DNA of 18,917 nucleotides from CAYUIS01 sp964444825. GTDB taxonomy: Bacteria; Chloroflexota; Anaerolineae; B4-G1. Below the pieces are notes generated by a model that saw only the letters and a list, made by a program, of their open reading frames with translations, was not told the origin of the DNA and made no database searches. The stretch lies in contig CAYUIS010000102.1 in NCBI GenBank assembly GCA_964444825.1, positions 1-18,917 on the forward strand, written 5' to 3'. The position numbers and the translations under genes are program-made. Of the stretch, positions 1-7,007 are shown piece after piece (positions within the stretch are counted from its first letter, which is position 1; every line of letters starts with the position of its first letter).

Positions 1-10
1 GGAGCACATC

Positions 11-601
11 ATGACGCTGAACAAGACAAAGTTTGAAGCCTACTCATACCGGACGAGTTCCCGTTTTGGCAGCCGGGTCCAGGTCTCACTGGACGATACG
101 GCGGTCACTGTCATAGGCCCCCGGCTGGCAGTCCCCATATACCGTCTGTGGATCGCTGCCCAGGTGGTTCTGTTCTGGATGATCGTTCCGGCGCTGCTGG
201 CAGCGGTGATTTTCTCGAACTGGCGGTTCACCGTTCTGGCCCTGGGCCTGGGAATCGCCCACTGGGCGGTTGGAAGTTTCGGTGCCGGATGTCTGTGGGA
301 ATTGGTAAACCTCACGGCCTTCGTCGAGGGCACGCCGGGGCAGATCGCCCTGTTCTCAGCCCATACCGTGAAGCGCGTGAGGATCGGCCCCGACTGGGCC
401 AGGAACGGCCTGTGGTTGGTCATCCCACCATACGTGCCCCTGGTCAACCAGGCGGCGAAGGACTATTGCGTGTCGTTCGAGGCGCCGGACGGCGAGACAG
501 GAGAGGACGCCGTCTATGCGTTCCACATGCAGACCCAGGAGGATGCCCAGGTTCTGGCAAGGGCTTTACAGGCTGGTGAGCCCGCTCGCAGCGCCGCCTG
601 A
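11..601 (+). CDS. Small two-helix membrane protein, unknown function
   Basis: I do not recognise this 196-residue protein. It starts with ATG six bases after a GGAG ribosome binding site at the very edge of the window. Two hydrophobic stretches, about residues 46-66 and 70-98, are probable membrane helices joined by a short turn, so both termini should face the same side. The soluble C-terminal part (about 100-196) has alternating beta-like segments, including a repeated Pro/Tyr-rich piece near residue 140. This general shape occurs in bacterial PH-like or DUF-type membrane proteins, but no signature decides it. The gene ends 48 bases before the convergent MFS gene, and I see no clear terminator between them. 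The coding call is good; the function is open. Confidence 0.75.
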   Translation: MTLNKTKFEAYSYRTSSRFGSRVQVSLDDTAVTVIGPRLAVPIYRLWIAAQVVLFWMIVPALLAAVIFSNWRFTVLALGLGIAHWAVGSFGAGCLWELVNLTAFVEGTPGQIALFSAHTVKRVRIGPDWARNGLWLVIPPYVPLVNQAAKDYCVSFEAPDGETGEDAVYAFHMQTQEDAQVLARALQAGEPARSAA

Positions 602-649
602 CACCTCCCAGGGTGGCCGGCGGTGTTCGCCTCTGGCGGGCGCGTCGTT

Positions 650-1963
650 CTACCCATCAATGGCATCCGGTAGTTCTTCCTCCACCAGTCGTATGCGCGG
701 GTACAGATAGCCTGCCAGGCTTGCCGTCACCTTGAGGACCGCCATGATCACAAACAGAAAGCCGATACCGCGACCCGGCCCGACGCCGACGACCGCACCG
801 ACGCTTGCGGCAAGCGGCCCGCCGGGAGCGAGAAGGGGCTCAAACAACCTGTCGGCCAGCGGTCCGGCAGCGAGGTAAGCCAGCGGTCTCGTGGACGAGG
901 CCACCATCTGCTGGGTGGCAAAGACCCTTCCCTGTACACCGGGCGGGACCTTGCTCTGCCAGATGGTCTGATTCGAGCCATATACGACGGCGATCGTAAA
1001 ATGGGCGCAGAACGCGCCGACCGCGACCAGCCAGACCCAAGGCCGCAGGCCGATGAGAAGGAAGCAGAACCCGCTCAGCAGTTCGAAGCATAACACGCCG
1101 TTGATACGCCGCTTTGGGCCGCCCCAGGCGCTCATCACCAGGCTGCCGGCCAGCATACCACCGCCGGCGACCGATATGATAAGGCCGAGCACGTCGGCAG
1201 AGGCAAACCCGAGGATCATCGGCACGATCGTCGCCCCGACCATACCCCAAAGAAAGTTGACGACGGCAAAAAAGACCAATAGGCCCAACAGACCACGCCG
1301 AGCGACGATAAACGTCCAGCCGAAGGCAGCTTCTCGCCACAGGGGCTGCTTGCTTTCCGTGCCCGTGATGGCTGCCTCAGGTTGGGGGAACCGTACGACC
1401 AGCAACGTGGCAAGGGCAAGGAGAAAGGTGGCAAAATCGATCAACAGCACGCCGTGTACGCCGATCGTCAACACCAGGGCGCCCGCCAGTGTCGGAGCGA
1501 GGATCTCTGCAGCGGCGCGTCCAAACTGCATCATCCCATTGGCGCGGCCAAGATGCTCCTTGGGAACCAGCAGCGTCGTTGCTGCCGCATAGGCCGGCCA
1601 CTGGAACGCACCAAAGACCGCGCTGGCCGCCACAGCCACATAGACGTGCCACACCTCGATCTGGCCAGTGAGGAAAAGGAGCGCCACAGCGAACGTAGTC
1701 AGCGCCGCTCCAGCGTCACTGAAAACCATCACCCAGCGACGATCCCAGCGATCCGCCAATGCCCCAGCCAGCGGCAACAGTGCCACGGTTGGGAGCACGG
1801 TGAACAGACCCGTCAGTGCAAATTGGGTGACCGATCCGGTGTGCTGGAAAACCCAGAGATTCAGGGCAAAGCTGGTCAAGCCGGACCCGACAATCGAGAC
1901 GACCTGTCCCAACCATACAACCGTAAAGACGCGCACACTGGGGGAAAATGTCCTCTGACTCAT
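650..1963 (-). CDS. MFS transporter, MefA/EntS-like (MFS_3) drug or siderophore exporter
   Basis: A 437-residue polytopic protein with about 12 hydrophobic segments, the usual length for a major facilitator. The cytoplasmic loop after helix 2 carries the MFS motif A form GALADRWDRR (about residues 66-75). The overall pattern, with a long loop near residues 195-210 and a GxxADR-type segment in each half (second one PLADRLF, about residue 370), resembles the MefA/EntS-like exporter group, which expels macrolides or siderophores by proton antiport. It is the last gene of a three-gene minus-strand operon. Its ATG overlaps the stop of the VOC gene (ATGA), and an AAGGAG site lies just upstream. With a VOC protein and a small regulator upstream, a role in drug export is likely. 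The substrate cannot be read from sequence. Confidence 0.88.
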   Translation of the reverse strand: MSQRTFSPSVRVFTVVWLGQVVSIVGSGLTSFALNLWVFQHTGSVTQFALTGLFTVLPTVALLPLAGALADRWDRRWVMVFSDAGAALTTFAVALLFLTGQIEVWHVYVAVAASAVFGAFQWPAYAAATTLLVPKEHLGRANGMMQFGRAAAEILAPTLAGALVLTIGVHGVLLIDFATFLLALATLLVVRFPQPEAAITGTESKQPLWREAAFGWTFIVARRGLLGLLVFFAVVNFLWGMVGATIVPMILGFASADVLGLIISVAGGGMLAGSLVMSAWGGPKRRINGVLCFELLSGFCFLLIGLRPWVWLVAVGAFCAHFTIAVVYGSNQTIWQSKVPPGVQGRVFATQQMVASSTRPLAYLAAGPLADRLFEPLLAPGGPLAASVGAVVGVGPGRGIGFLFVIMAVLKVTASLAGYLYPRIRLVEEELPDAIDG

Positions 1964-2346
1964 TTCTGCTCCTTGAACTGGATGATCTCGATCAGGTTGC
2001 CTGCCGGGTCACGCAGCTTGATCCAGCGGGATTCCATCCCCCCTTCGACACCCCAGGGCAGCTCTACGTGGTGTGCCTGGAGACGTTCAACGAAGAGATC
2101 CAGGTCATCCACTTCGAAGGCTAGCAGGGGAAAGTGGGGTGGCTCGGCATCCTGCGCTGAGACAGGCCTTCCCTTAAGAATGGTCAAGTATGTTCCATCC
2201 ACGTCAAAGTGGGGACGCCCGCTGTGATACGAGTCGTGGGTGATCAGTCGCAGACCGAGAATGTCACGATAGAAATGGGGGGCCGCTCCAGGGTCCTCGG
2301 CCCATAGGCTGACGACGGCAAAACGTCGAGGTGTTGAAAATGACAT
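1960..2346 (-). CDS. VOC-superfamily (glyoxalase/bleomycin-resistance fold) protein
   Basis: 128 residues, the length of a single VOC unit with two beta-alpha-beta-beta-beta modules. Diagnostic pieces are the first helix AAPHFYRDILGLRL (about residues 21-34), the second-module opener PLLAFEVDDLDLFVERL (about 73-89) and the terminal DPAGNLIEI (about 112-120), whose Glu is the usual last metal ligand. The first strand reads FAVVSL, without the His that many metal-dependent members have there, so the metal site may be incomplete or the protein may only bind and sequester a ligand. Members act as glyoxalases, dioxygenases, fosfomycin-modifying enzymes or drug-binding proteins. It starts at ATG after an AAGGAG site, 11 bases after the upstream regulator gene, and overlaps the exporter gene, which suggests joint detoxification and export. 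The exact reaction is unknown. Confidence 0.85.
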   Translation of the reverse strand: MSFSTPRRFAVVSLWAEDPGAAPHFYRDILGLRLITHDSYHSGRPHFDVDGTYLTILKGRPVSAQDAEPPHFPLLAFEVDDLDLFVERLQAHHVELPWGVEGGMESRWIKLRDPAGNLIEIIQFKEQK

Positions 2347-2357
2347 CCTTGTTCTCC

Positions 2358-2645
2358 TTACTTTTGACTAGGCACATCCTCTGTTAGCCGGTGACTGGCA
2401 CGCGCATCATAGTCCATATCATAGATCTGCTTCAGGGCCTCGATACGCGGCAATATGTCGGCGTCGAACGCGCATTTCCCCTCAAAGGCGTGGAGGATGA
2501 TACCTTCAAGCAGATCGCCCAACGATATGTCAAAGTACTCTGCCAGCGCCTTTAGCACTTTGAGCATCCGCTTCTCAATGCGAACGCCGGTCTGGACGCG
2601 TTCGACGGTGATGGTTGAACCATCTGGAGTCTTTGCCTTAGCCAT
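2358..2645 (-). CDS. Small ribbon-helix-helix-like protein, probable operon regulator
   Basis: 95 residues, first gene of the minus-strand operon, with a strong GGGAGG site 6 bases before ATG. Residues about 19-57 have the ribbon-helix-helix layout: a short strand (TGVRI), a helix (EKRMLKVLKALAEYF), a turn (DISL) and a second helix (GDLLEGIILHAFEG). Such dimers insert the N-terminal strand into the DNA major groove. The C-terminal 35 residues are not recognisable. A 34-bp dyad lies at the start point of this operon's own promoter, so autoregulation is a natural inference. It could instead be a non-DNA-binding companion of the VOC protein. The gene is real given its site, spacing and conserved-looking core; the family call is moderate. 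Confidence 0.7.
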   Translation of the reverse strand: MAKAKTPDGSTITVERVQTGVRIEKRMLKVLKALAEYFDISLGDLLEGIILHAFEGKCAFDADILPRIEALKQIYDMDYDARASHRLTEDVPSQK

Positions 2646-2684
2646 GTTCTACCTCCCACATTGGTCTATCCCCGGTGAGTCATC

Positions 2685-2718
2685 TTGTTATCTTGGTACA
2701 AAAGTATTTTGATAACAA
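2685..2718 (-). promoter_or_regulatory. 34-bp dyad at the start point of the RHH-VOC-MFS operon, operator candidate
   Basis: The outer arms TTGTTATC (2685-2692) and GATAACAA (2711-2718) are perfect inverted repeats, with an inner TAC/GTA pair placed symmetrically around the same centre. The dyad begins at the predicted transcription start (about 2719 on the minus strand), just downstream of the -10 box. This is a classic repressor position, and the small RHH-like protein encoded next is the obvious candidate. As RNA it would have an 18-base loop, so a DNA site is more likely than a hairpin. Confidence 0.6.
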
Positions 2719-2725
2719 TATTGGT

Positions 2726-2754
2726 ATTATACAGCATAGCGCGATGATTGTCAA
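2726..2754 (-). promoter_or_regulatory. Consensus sigma70-type promoter of the RHH-VOC-MFS operon
   Basis: Read on the minus strand, TTGACA (2749-2754), a 17-base spacer and TATAAT (2726-2731) form an exact consensus promoter. The predicted start is about 2719, giving a leader of roughly 73 bases before the ATG at 2645. Such a strong core promoter usually needs a repressor, in keeping with the adjoining dyad. Confidence 0.8.
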
Positions 2755-2913
2755 ACCGACCACCCTCACTTTCACCCCTCGTAACGGACAACTATCCACT
2801 GCTTCCCCACTCCTTTGTCCCCCAAAGATATGCTCACACTGCTATACAAGATCCCGCCCAGACTTGAGGCGGAGACCTGGTGACCCAGGGAAGACAGGAA
2901 ACGGGTGCCTGTT

Positions 2914-2942
2914 TTGACAGGGGAAGGATTATATGGTAAAAT
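2914..2942 (+). promoter_or_regulatory. Near-consensus sigma70-type promoter of the TetR-ABC operon
   Basis: TTGACA (2914-2919), a 17-base spacer and TAAAAT (2937-2942) make a nearly ideal promoter. Start is expected near 2949, about 43 bases before the TetR ATG, inside the 12-bp palindrome. This position also argues against a TetR start further upstream at 2905, which lies before the promoter. Confidence 0.78.
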
Positions 2943-2946
2943 ACGT

Positions 2947-2958
2947 ACGAACGTTCGT
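2947..2958 (+). promoter_or_regulatory. 12-bp perfect palindrome, TetR operator candidate
   Basis: ACGAACGTTCGT is a perfect palindrome lying 4 bases after the -10 box and covering the predicted start point. An operator there would block initiation. TetR-family regulators commonly bind short palindromes in the promoter of their own gene, so autorepression of the TetR-ABC operon is the simplest reading. The bases 2948-2961 also fit most of a Gram-positive LexA box (CGAAC-N4-GTTTT), so the binding protein is not certain. Confidence 0.6.
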
Positions 2959-2991
2959 TTTTCTTCTGACTCAGTTGCAGAACAGGAGACT

Positions 2992-3621
2992 ATGCCCGAC
3001 AGCAAGACTGAATCCACAGCTCCAATCGCCGAACAAACCACAAAGGGCGAGCGCACCCGCGCCAGGATCATCCAGGCTGCACATCGTCTTTTTATTGAAC
3101 ACGGGTATCACGGCACCTCGATGCGGCAGATCGCTGAGCAATCGGGGCTTGCTCTGGGGGGCATATACAACCATTTCACTGGCAAGGAGGACATCTTTGC
3201 GGCAGTCGTGGCAAAGCACAACCCCTACGGTGATATGGTGCTTGCGTTGGAGGTCGCCCAGGGAAGGACAGTGGAGGAACTGGTTCACAATGGAGCGGCC
3301 GGTATGCTCGCAGCCCTGCGAGATCGTCCGGACAGTCTGCACCTGATATTCATCGAGATCGTCGAGTTTGGCGGCCAGCACTTTCCTCCATTGATCGAAA
3401 ACGTGTCTCCACAGATGATGCGTTTCGCCCATCGACTCATACAGGCAGGTGGGATCCTGCGGCCGATTCCCCTCCCCACCCTGATCCGTGCGTTTATGGG
3501 ATTCTTCTTCGCCTACTATATGACCGAATGGCTCTTTGGCGGGCAAATCCCGTCTGAACCCCGTCACGATACCTTTGACGACTTTGTCGACATCTACCTG
3601 TTTGGCGTTTTGCAGCAGTAG
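2992..3621 (+). CDS. TetR/AcrR-family transcriptional regulator
   Basis: 209 residues from the ATG at 2992, chosen because AGGAG lies 4 bases upstream and a near-consensus promoter ends at 2942. The N-terminal DNA-binding domain (about residues 20-66) is typical of TetR: helix 1 with RARIIQAAHRLFIEHGY, then TSMRQIAEQSGLALGGIYNHFTGKE, where the recognition helix carries GGIYNHF. The variable C-terminal half (about 70-209) is helical and should bind an inducer and form the dimer; its ligand is unknown. The stop overlaps the GGAGG site of the ABC ATPase gene 8 bases on, so it leads the exporter operon. It probably represses that operon through the palindrome at 2947-2958 until a toxic ligand binds. 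Confidence 0.9.
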   Translation: MPDSKTESTAPIAEQTTKGERTRARIIQAAHRLFIEHGYHGTSMRQIAEQSGLALGGIYNHFTGKEDIFAAVVAKHNPYGDMVLALEVAQGRTVEELVHNGAAGMLAALRDRPDSLHLIFIEIVEFGGQHFPPLIENVSPQMMRFAHRLIQAGGILRPIPLPTLIRAFMGFFFAYYMTEWLFGGQIPSEPRHDTFDDFVDIYLFGVLQQ

Positions 3622-3629
3622 GAGGCCCG

Positions 3630-4562
3630 ATGTCAAAAGCTATCACAATTGAGCGTGTGACCCGTCGTTTCGGTGCGCTGGTCGCTGTGGACGACCTGTC
3701 GTTCGAGGTCGAATCCGGGGAGATTTTCGGCCTGTTAGGGCCGAACGGCGCCGGCAAGACCACGACGGTCAACCTGACCACGGGCCTGCTGCGCCGGCAC
3801 GCGGGTGCAGTACACGTGCTGGGATTCGATCCTGAGGTTGAGCCCCACCAGGTGCGCCAGCGTATCGGTCTGGTACCGCAGGAGACGAATCTATACGCGG
3901 ACCTGAATGGTCTCGACAATCTGTGGCACCACGCCGCTCTGTACTGCGCCGACCTGAATGTCGTGGAGCAGCGGATCGAGGAATTGCTCCGATTGATGGA
4001 ATTGTGGAAACGGCGCAAGGACCGCGTGGGAGCCTATTCGGGAGGGATGAAGCGCCGCTTGGCCCTGGCCCGCGCCCTGCTGCACGATCCGGAGGTCGTG
4101 TTTTTCGATGAACCTACCATAGGTGTAGACGTGCAAGGTCGGCACGCACTGTGGGATCACATCAAAACCCAGCAGGCCGAGGGCAAGACCTTTATCGTCT
4201 CGACCAACGATATGACGGAGGCCGACGCATTGTGCGATCGCCTGGTCATCATTGACCACGGTCGGGCGATCGCGCTCGATAGCCCCGAGCGCCTCAAAGC
4301 CGCTCTGGGGCGGGATATCGTCACCCTACGCACGACGCCCCCTGTCCGAGACCCGGAATCCCTGTTCGCACACCTCGGCGTCCAGGCGGTGACGCATACC
4401 CCACCCGACCAACTGCGCCTGGAAGTGACGAATGCCGAAACCATCGCCGGGGAACTCGTCACCCGCGTGGCCGCTGCCCACCGGCTGGAATCGATCCGTA
4501 TCGCACGTCCCTCACTGGATGACGTGTTCCTGTTTCACACTGGCCGGGCGCTGAGGGAGTGA
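3630..4562 (+). CDS. ABC transporter ATP-binding protein, DrrA/CcmA type
   Basis: 310 residues, the usual size for a DrrA-like subunit. In order: Walker A GPNGAGKTT (37-45), Q-loop with Gln84, signature YSGGM (136-140), Walker B VVFFDE (156-161), then a C-terminal extension that ends with the PSLDDVFL motif typical of drug/polyketide exporters of this family. The switch (H-loop) position reads STND, so the usual His is Asn193; DrrA relatives also vary here, so activity need not be lost. The subunit hydrolyses ATP in the cytoplasm to drive the two ABC-2 permeases encoded downstream. It starts at ATG, 8 bases after the TetR gene, with GGAGG overlapping that stop. Export of a hydrophobic toxin is the probable role; the substrate is not determined. 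Confidence 0.93.
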   Translation: MSKAITIERVTRRFGALVAVDDLSFEVESGEIFGLLGPNGAGKTTTVNLTTGLLRRHAGAVHVLGFDPEVEPHQVRQRIGLVPQETNLYADLNGLDNLWHHAALYCADLNVVEQRIEELLRLMELWKRRKDRVGAYSGGMKRRLALARALLHDPEVVFFDEPTIGVDVQGRHALWDHIKTQQAEGKTFIVSTNDMTEADALCDRLVIIDHGRAIALDSPERLKAALGRDIVTLRTTPPVRDPESLFAHLGVQAVTHTPPDQLRLEVTNAETIAGELVTRVAAAHRLESIRIARPSLDDVFLFHTGRALRE

Positions 4563-4572
4563 GCCCAGGCCA

Positions 4573-4681
4573 GAGTGGGACAAAGGACTAGGAATCTATC
4601 CGCAAATTCGCTCAAACCCCCGTCTCGGGGGTGCCTTTCGCCCCCGAGGACGAGGGCTAGAGCGAGGGGGACAAAGGATTA
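4573..4681 (+). repeat. Imperfect inverted repeat framed by 18-bp direct repeats
   Basis: In the 133-bp gap between the ATPase and the first permease, arms 4609-4631 and 4641-4664 form an imperfect inverted repeat. The arms share CGCTC at the outside, then a CCCxCGTC-type segment and TCGGGGG at the loop, with one bulge and few mismatches around a 9-base loop. Direct repeats at 4573-4590 and 4664-4681 agree at 16 of 18 positions (core GGGACAAAGGA). No T-run follows, so this is not a standard terminator. It may trim ATPase-permease expression ratios as an mRNA stem-loop, or be a small duplicated or inserted element. The second direct repeat supplies part of the permease leader, next to its AAAGGA site. 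Confidence 0.65.
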
Positions 4682-4695
4682 AAGGACAACGAACC

Positions 4696-5769
4696 ATGAT
4701 CCGTTTTCGTCTTCTACTGCTGAACGAGTTCAAGCTCGCCCGCACCGCACTGCCCATCCATCTGGTTGCCATCATCCAGCCTTCGCTCATCTACCTGCTG
4801 ATGTCACTCGTACTGGTCCACCCCACCTTCGACGTACATATCTCCCGGCCAACCACCGACGAAGGCCGGGCACTGGTTGCAGCGATGCGAGAGGTGGGAT
4901 CGCCTATCGGTGCGCCGTACATCAATCCCGTTGTGGTGAGCGATGAGGACATGGCGCAGATGGAGGATTCAGCGCAACGGCAGATCATCACGGTCGAGTC
5001 CCACGACGGTGTGCCAGTAGCGGTGCAGCGGTTCGGCCTGATCGATAGCAACACGGTCAAGAACCTGCGTAATCGGCTGACGGCAGCCGCCCTGCGCCTG
5101 TGGGAAAACACCCTGGGCGACAGCGCGGTGACGATCCAGGAGCGCCCATGGCTGCCCCGTGATGTGCCCTACATGGTCTACTTTGGCATGGCGATGCTCC
5201 CGATGACGGCTTTTATGGCAGCGATCTTTATCGGCGGAATCCTCACTGCCCAGGATTTCGAGTTCCAAACCATCACCGAGTACCGGCTGGCGCCCATCGC
5301 CCCGGCGCTGGTTTGGGGCGCTCGCCTGGTCCGGCTGGTGCTTTCGGGGCTGCTCTCGGCGGGTGTGCTGCTGCTCACAGTAGGCTTGCGCGCGGGCTAT
5401 TGGCCGGACTCGTTCTGGCGGGTGGGGCTGACCGTGCTGCCGATGGCCACCATCGCGGGCGGCTCGGGAATCGTCGCCGGTCTATTGCTCCGACGCAGCA
5501 TCCCCACCCTGCTGGTGGGCCTGCTGAGCTCGCTGGGCTGCTGGATTCTTGGTGGCGCGTTCGGCCTGGTAGCCGGGTTTGGGGGACTGTACGAACGGAT
5601 AAGCCGCCTGATACCTCACACATATGCTGTCGAACTGCTCTTCCCCCGCTATTACGGAACCCCAATCGGCGATTCCGAGGTCTCGGCCTGTGTGCTTGTG
5701 CTATTCAGCGTGTGTACGCTAGCCCTCGCCTCCCTTGCCTACCGCTGGCGGGTACTGCGTCAAGAATGA
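4696..5769 (+). CDS. ABC-2 type transporter permease (first subunit)
   Basis: 357 residues with the ABC-2 permease layout: one N-terminal membrane helix (about residues 17-37), a large extracytoplasmic loop (about 40-155), then five hydrophobic segments (about 158-182, 205-232, 243-265, 270-295 and 329-352). The late IPHTYAVELLFPRYYG stretch (about 304-319) matches the conserved PxxxxxxxxR region before the last helix in this family. It should form the membrane channel with the next gene product and the upstream ATPase. It starts at ATG with AAAGGA upstream, after the inverted-repeat spacer. The stop lies 13 bases before the second permease start. Specific substrate unknown; multidrug or lipid-like cargo is usual for this family. 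Confidence 0.9.
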   Translation: MIRFRLLLLNEFKLARTALPIHLVAIIQPSLIYLLMSLVLVHPTFDVHISRPTTDEGRALVAAMREVGSPIGAPYINPVVVSDEDMAQMEDSAQRQIITVESHDGVPVAVQRFGLIDSNTVKNLRNRLTAAALRLWENTLGDSAVTIQERPWLPRDVPYMVYFGMAMLPMTAFMAAIFIGGILTAQDFEFQTITEYRLAPIAPALVWGARLVRLVLSGLLSAGVLLLTVGLRAGYWPDSFWRVGLTVLPMATIAGGSGIVAGLLLRRSIPTLLVGLLSSLGCWILGGAFGLVAGFGGLYERISRLIPHTYAVELLFPRYYGTPIGDSEVSACVLVLFSVCTLALASLAYRWRVLRQE

Positions 5770-5782
5770 CGGAGTGAGGAAA

Positions 5783-6895
5783 ATGAGACGCTTCTGGATT
5801 CTGCTTCTCACCGAGATCAAGGCCTGGCGCCACGACCCGATTTCTGTCGCGGGCGGGTTCATCGCCCCTACGGCTCTGTTGATCGCCTTCGGGTTGCTGT
5901 TCGGCGGGAACCTTAGCTTCCACGTCGCCGTGCTGAATCACGATACCGGCCCGTGGGGTGCTGTCCTGCGCGAGACGGTCGGCGAGGTGATGTCGCCGTT
6001 CGGCACACCCTACTATGACGTTCCCGACCTCTCAGAGGACGATGCCTGGCAGACCTATCAAGCTCACCGCATCGATGGTATATGGGTCATCCCACCGGAT
6101 TTCTCAGCGCGGTTGGAGGCTGGGCAGAACCCTACCGTTGAGATGTACTTTGACAACTATAACGACGACCGGGCCAAGAACCATCGTATCTATGCGGCAG
6201 AGATCTTGTGGCGCTTCTACGAGAAGGTCGGACAGCCTGGCCCACCGCTGGCCCTGGCCGAAGTATACCCGCGCCCAGAGATGGTCGACTGGTTCCCCTT
6301 GATCGGCGTGGGGCTGATGCTGTTCGGTGTGAGCCTAGGCGGGATGTTTAACATCTTTTTGCTGACGTATAAGGAACAGGTAACAAGGATCACGCTAGAG
6401 TTCGGGCTGGCCCCTCGCTCGCTGATGTGGGTCTTGCTTCCAAAGGTGCTCCTGGCGCTGGTTATGGGTTTGGCGACAGGCACGGCGCTGATGTTTGTGC
6501 TCTATCTATGGGTCGGCGTGTGGCCTGGGCATCTCCTGTGGGCTGTGTGGCTGCTCTCCGGCCTGGTAGCGCTCTTCTGGATCGCCGTCGCCCTGATCCT
6601 CGGGCTGCGCTCGCGGCACTATATGGCCGGGGCCATCGCTGCGGTCGTAGGTAGCGCTATCGTCTTTTTCATCGGTGGTGGGATGGCGCCCGTGCGCTAC
6701 TACCCGGACAAAGTGCTCTGGCTTGCCTGGCTCTTCCCAAACACCCACGCTGTGGACCCTGTGCGCGACCTGGTGCTGTTCCAGGCCTGGCCAACCGACT
6801 GGGGCCTGACGTTGCTCAAGCTGGCGGCGTTTGCCCTCGTAGGCCTGGCGGCAGGCGCGGCCCTGGCCTCTCGCCACCTGAGGCGACTGGGGTGA
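5783..6895 (+). CDS. ABC-2 type transporter permease (second subunit)
   Basis: 370 residues from the ATG at 5783, preferred over an upstream GTG or ATG because GGAGTGAGGA lies just before it and the protein then begins with the expected MRRFWILLLTEIKAWRHDP cytoplasmic lead. Layout mirrors the previous gene: helix about 20-40, an extracytoplasmic domain to about 165, then five hydrophobic segments, and a family-like LFPNTHAVDPVRDL segment at about 314-327. It probably pairs with the first permease as a heterodimer over a dimer of the ATPase. This is the last gene of the TetR-ABC operon; no strong terminator follows, and new promoters appear within 60 bases. Confidence 0.9.
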   Translation: MRRFWILLLTEIKAWRHDPISVAGGFIAPTALLIAFGLLFGGNLSFHVAVLNHDTGPWGAVLRETVGEVMSPFGTPYYDVPDLSEDDAWQTYQAHRIDGIWVIPPDFSARLEAGQNPTVEMYFDNYNDDRAKNHRIYAAEILWRFYEKVGQPGPPLALAEVYPRPEMVDWFPLIGVGLMLFGVSLGGMFNIFLLTYKEQVTRITLEFGLAPRSLMWVLLPKVLLALVMGLATGTALMFVLYLWVGVWPGHLLWAVWLLSGLVALFWIAVALILGLRSRHYMAGAIAAVVGSAIVFFIGGGMAPVRYYPDKVLWLAWLFPNTHAVDPVRDLVLFQAWPTDWGLTLLKLAAFALVGLAAGAALASRHLRRLG

Positions 6896-6942
6896 ACTGG
6901 CGTCCCCTTTCGCTTTTCCCAACGTTGTCTATGACAATGATC

Positions 6943-6975
6943 GGTGGACAGTCGCTTGACATGGTGGACTCTCGC
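6943..6975 (+). repeat. 13-bp direct repeat with 20-bp period around the -35 box
   Basis: GGTGGACAGTCGC (6943-6955) and GGTGGACTCTCGC (6963-6975) agree at 11 of 13 positions and are offset by exactly 20 bp, two helical turns. They flank the TTGACA of the first promoter of the AlkD-radical SAM cassette, so a regulator bound as a direct-repeat dimer on one DNA face is plausible. A small TTGTC-TAT-GACAA palindrome lies just upstream (6925-6937). Confidence 0.5.
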
Positions 6976-6984
6976 CCATAGAAT
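6956..6984 (+). promoter_or_regulatory. Promoter P1 of the AlkD-radical SAM cassette
   Basis: TTGACA (6956-6961), 17-base spacer and TAGAAT (6979-6984). Start is expected near 6991, about 140 bases before the GTG chosen for the first gene. Confidence 0.65.
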
Positions 6985-7007
6985 GGGAAAAATCCCCCTG
7001 TTGGGTC

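Larger units (their letters stand above)
2646..2991. other. Divergent intergenic control region (346 bp)
   Basis: This gap separates the minus-strand RHH-VOC-MFS operon from the plus-strand TetR-ABC operon. Its outer thirds hold one near-consensus promoter each, with a dyad at or near each start point. The middle (about 2755-2910) shows no convincing gene, hairpin or repeat. Short open frames that cross it have poor starts and no recognisable protein content. Local A+T content is higher than in the surrounding coding DNA. Confidence 0.7.

Noticed and set aside
1382..2227. Long plus-strand open frame (281 codons) antisense to the MFS and VOC genes
   Set aside because: The peptide is rich in Gln, Arg and His with no family-like pattern, and it lies fully opposite two clear genes. 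It is a by-product of G+C-rich codon use.
2905..2991. Upstream start for the TetR protein
   Set aside because: It lies before the -35/-10 elements and would include the operator; ATG 2992 has a good AGGAG site and a typical TetR N-terminus.
2971..3636. Minus-strand open frame of 221 codons opposite the TetR gene
   Set aside because: It has no recognisable domain and no ribosome site, and it covers an unmistakable TetR gene with its own promoter.
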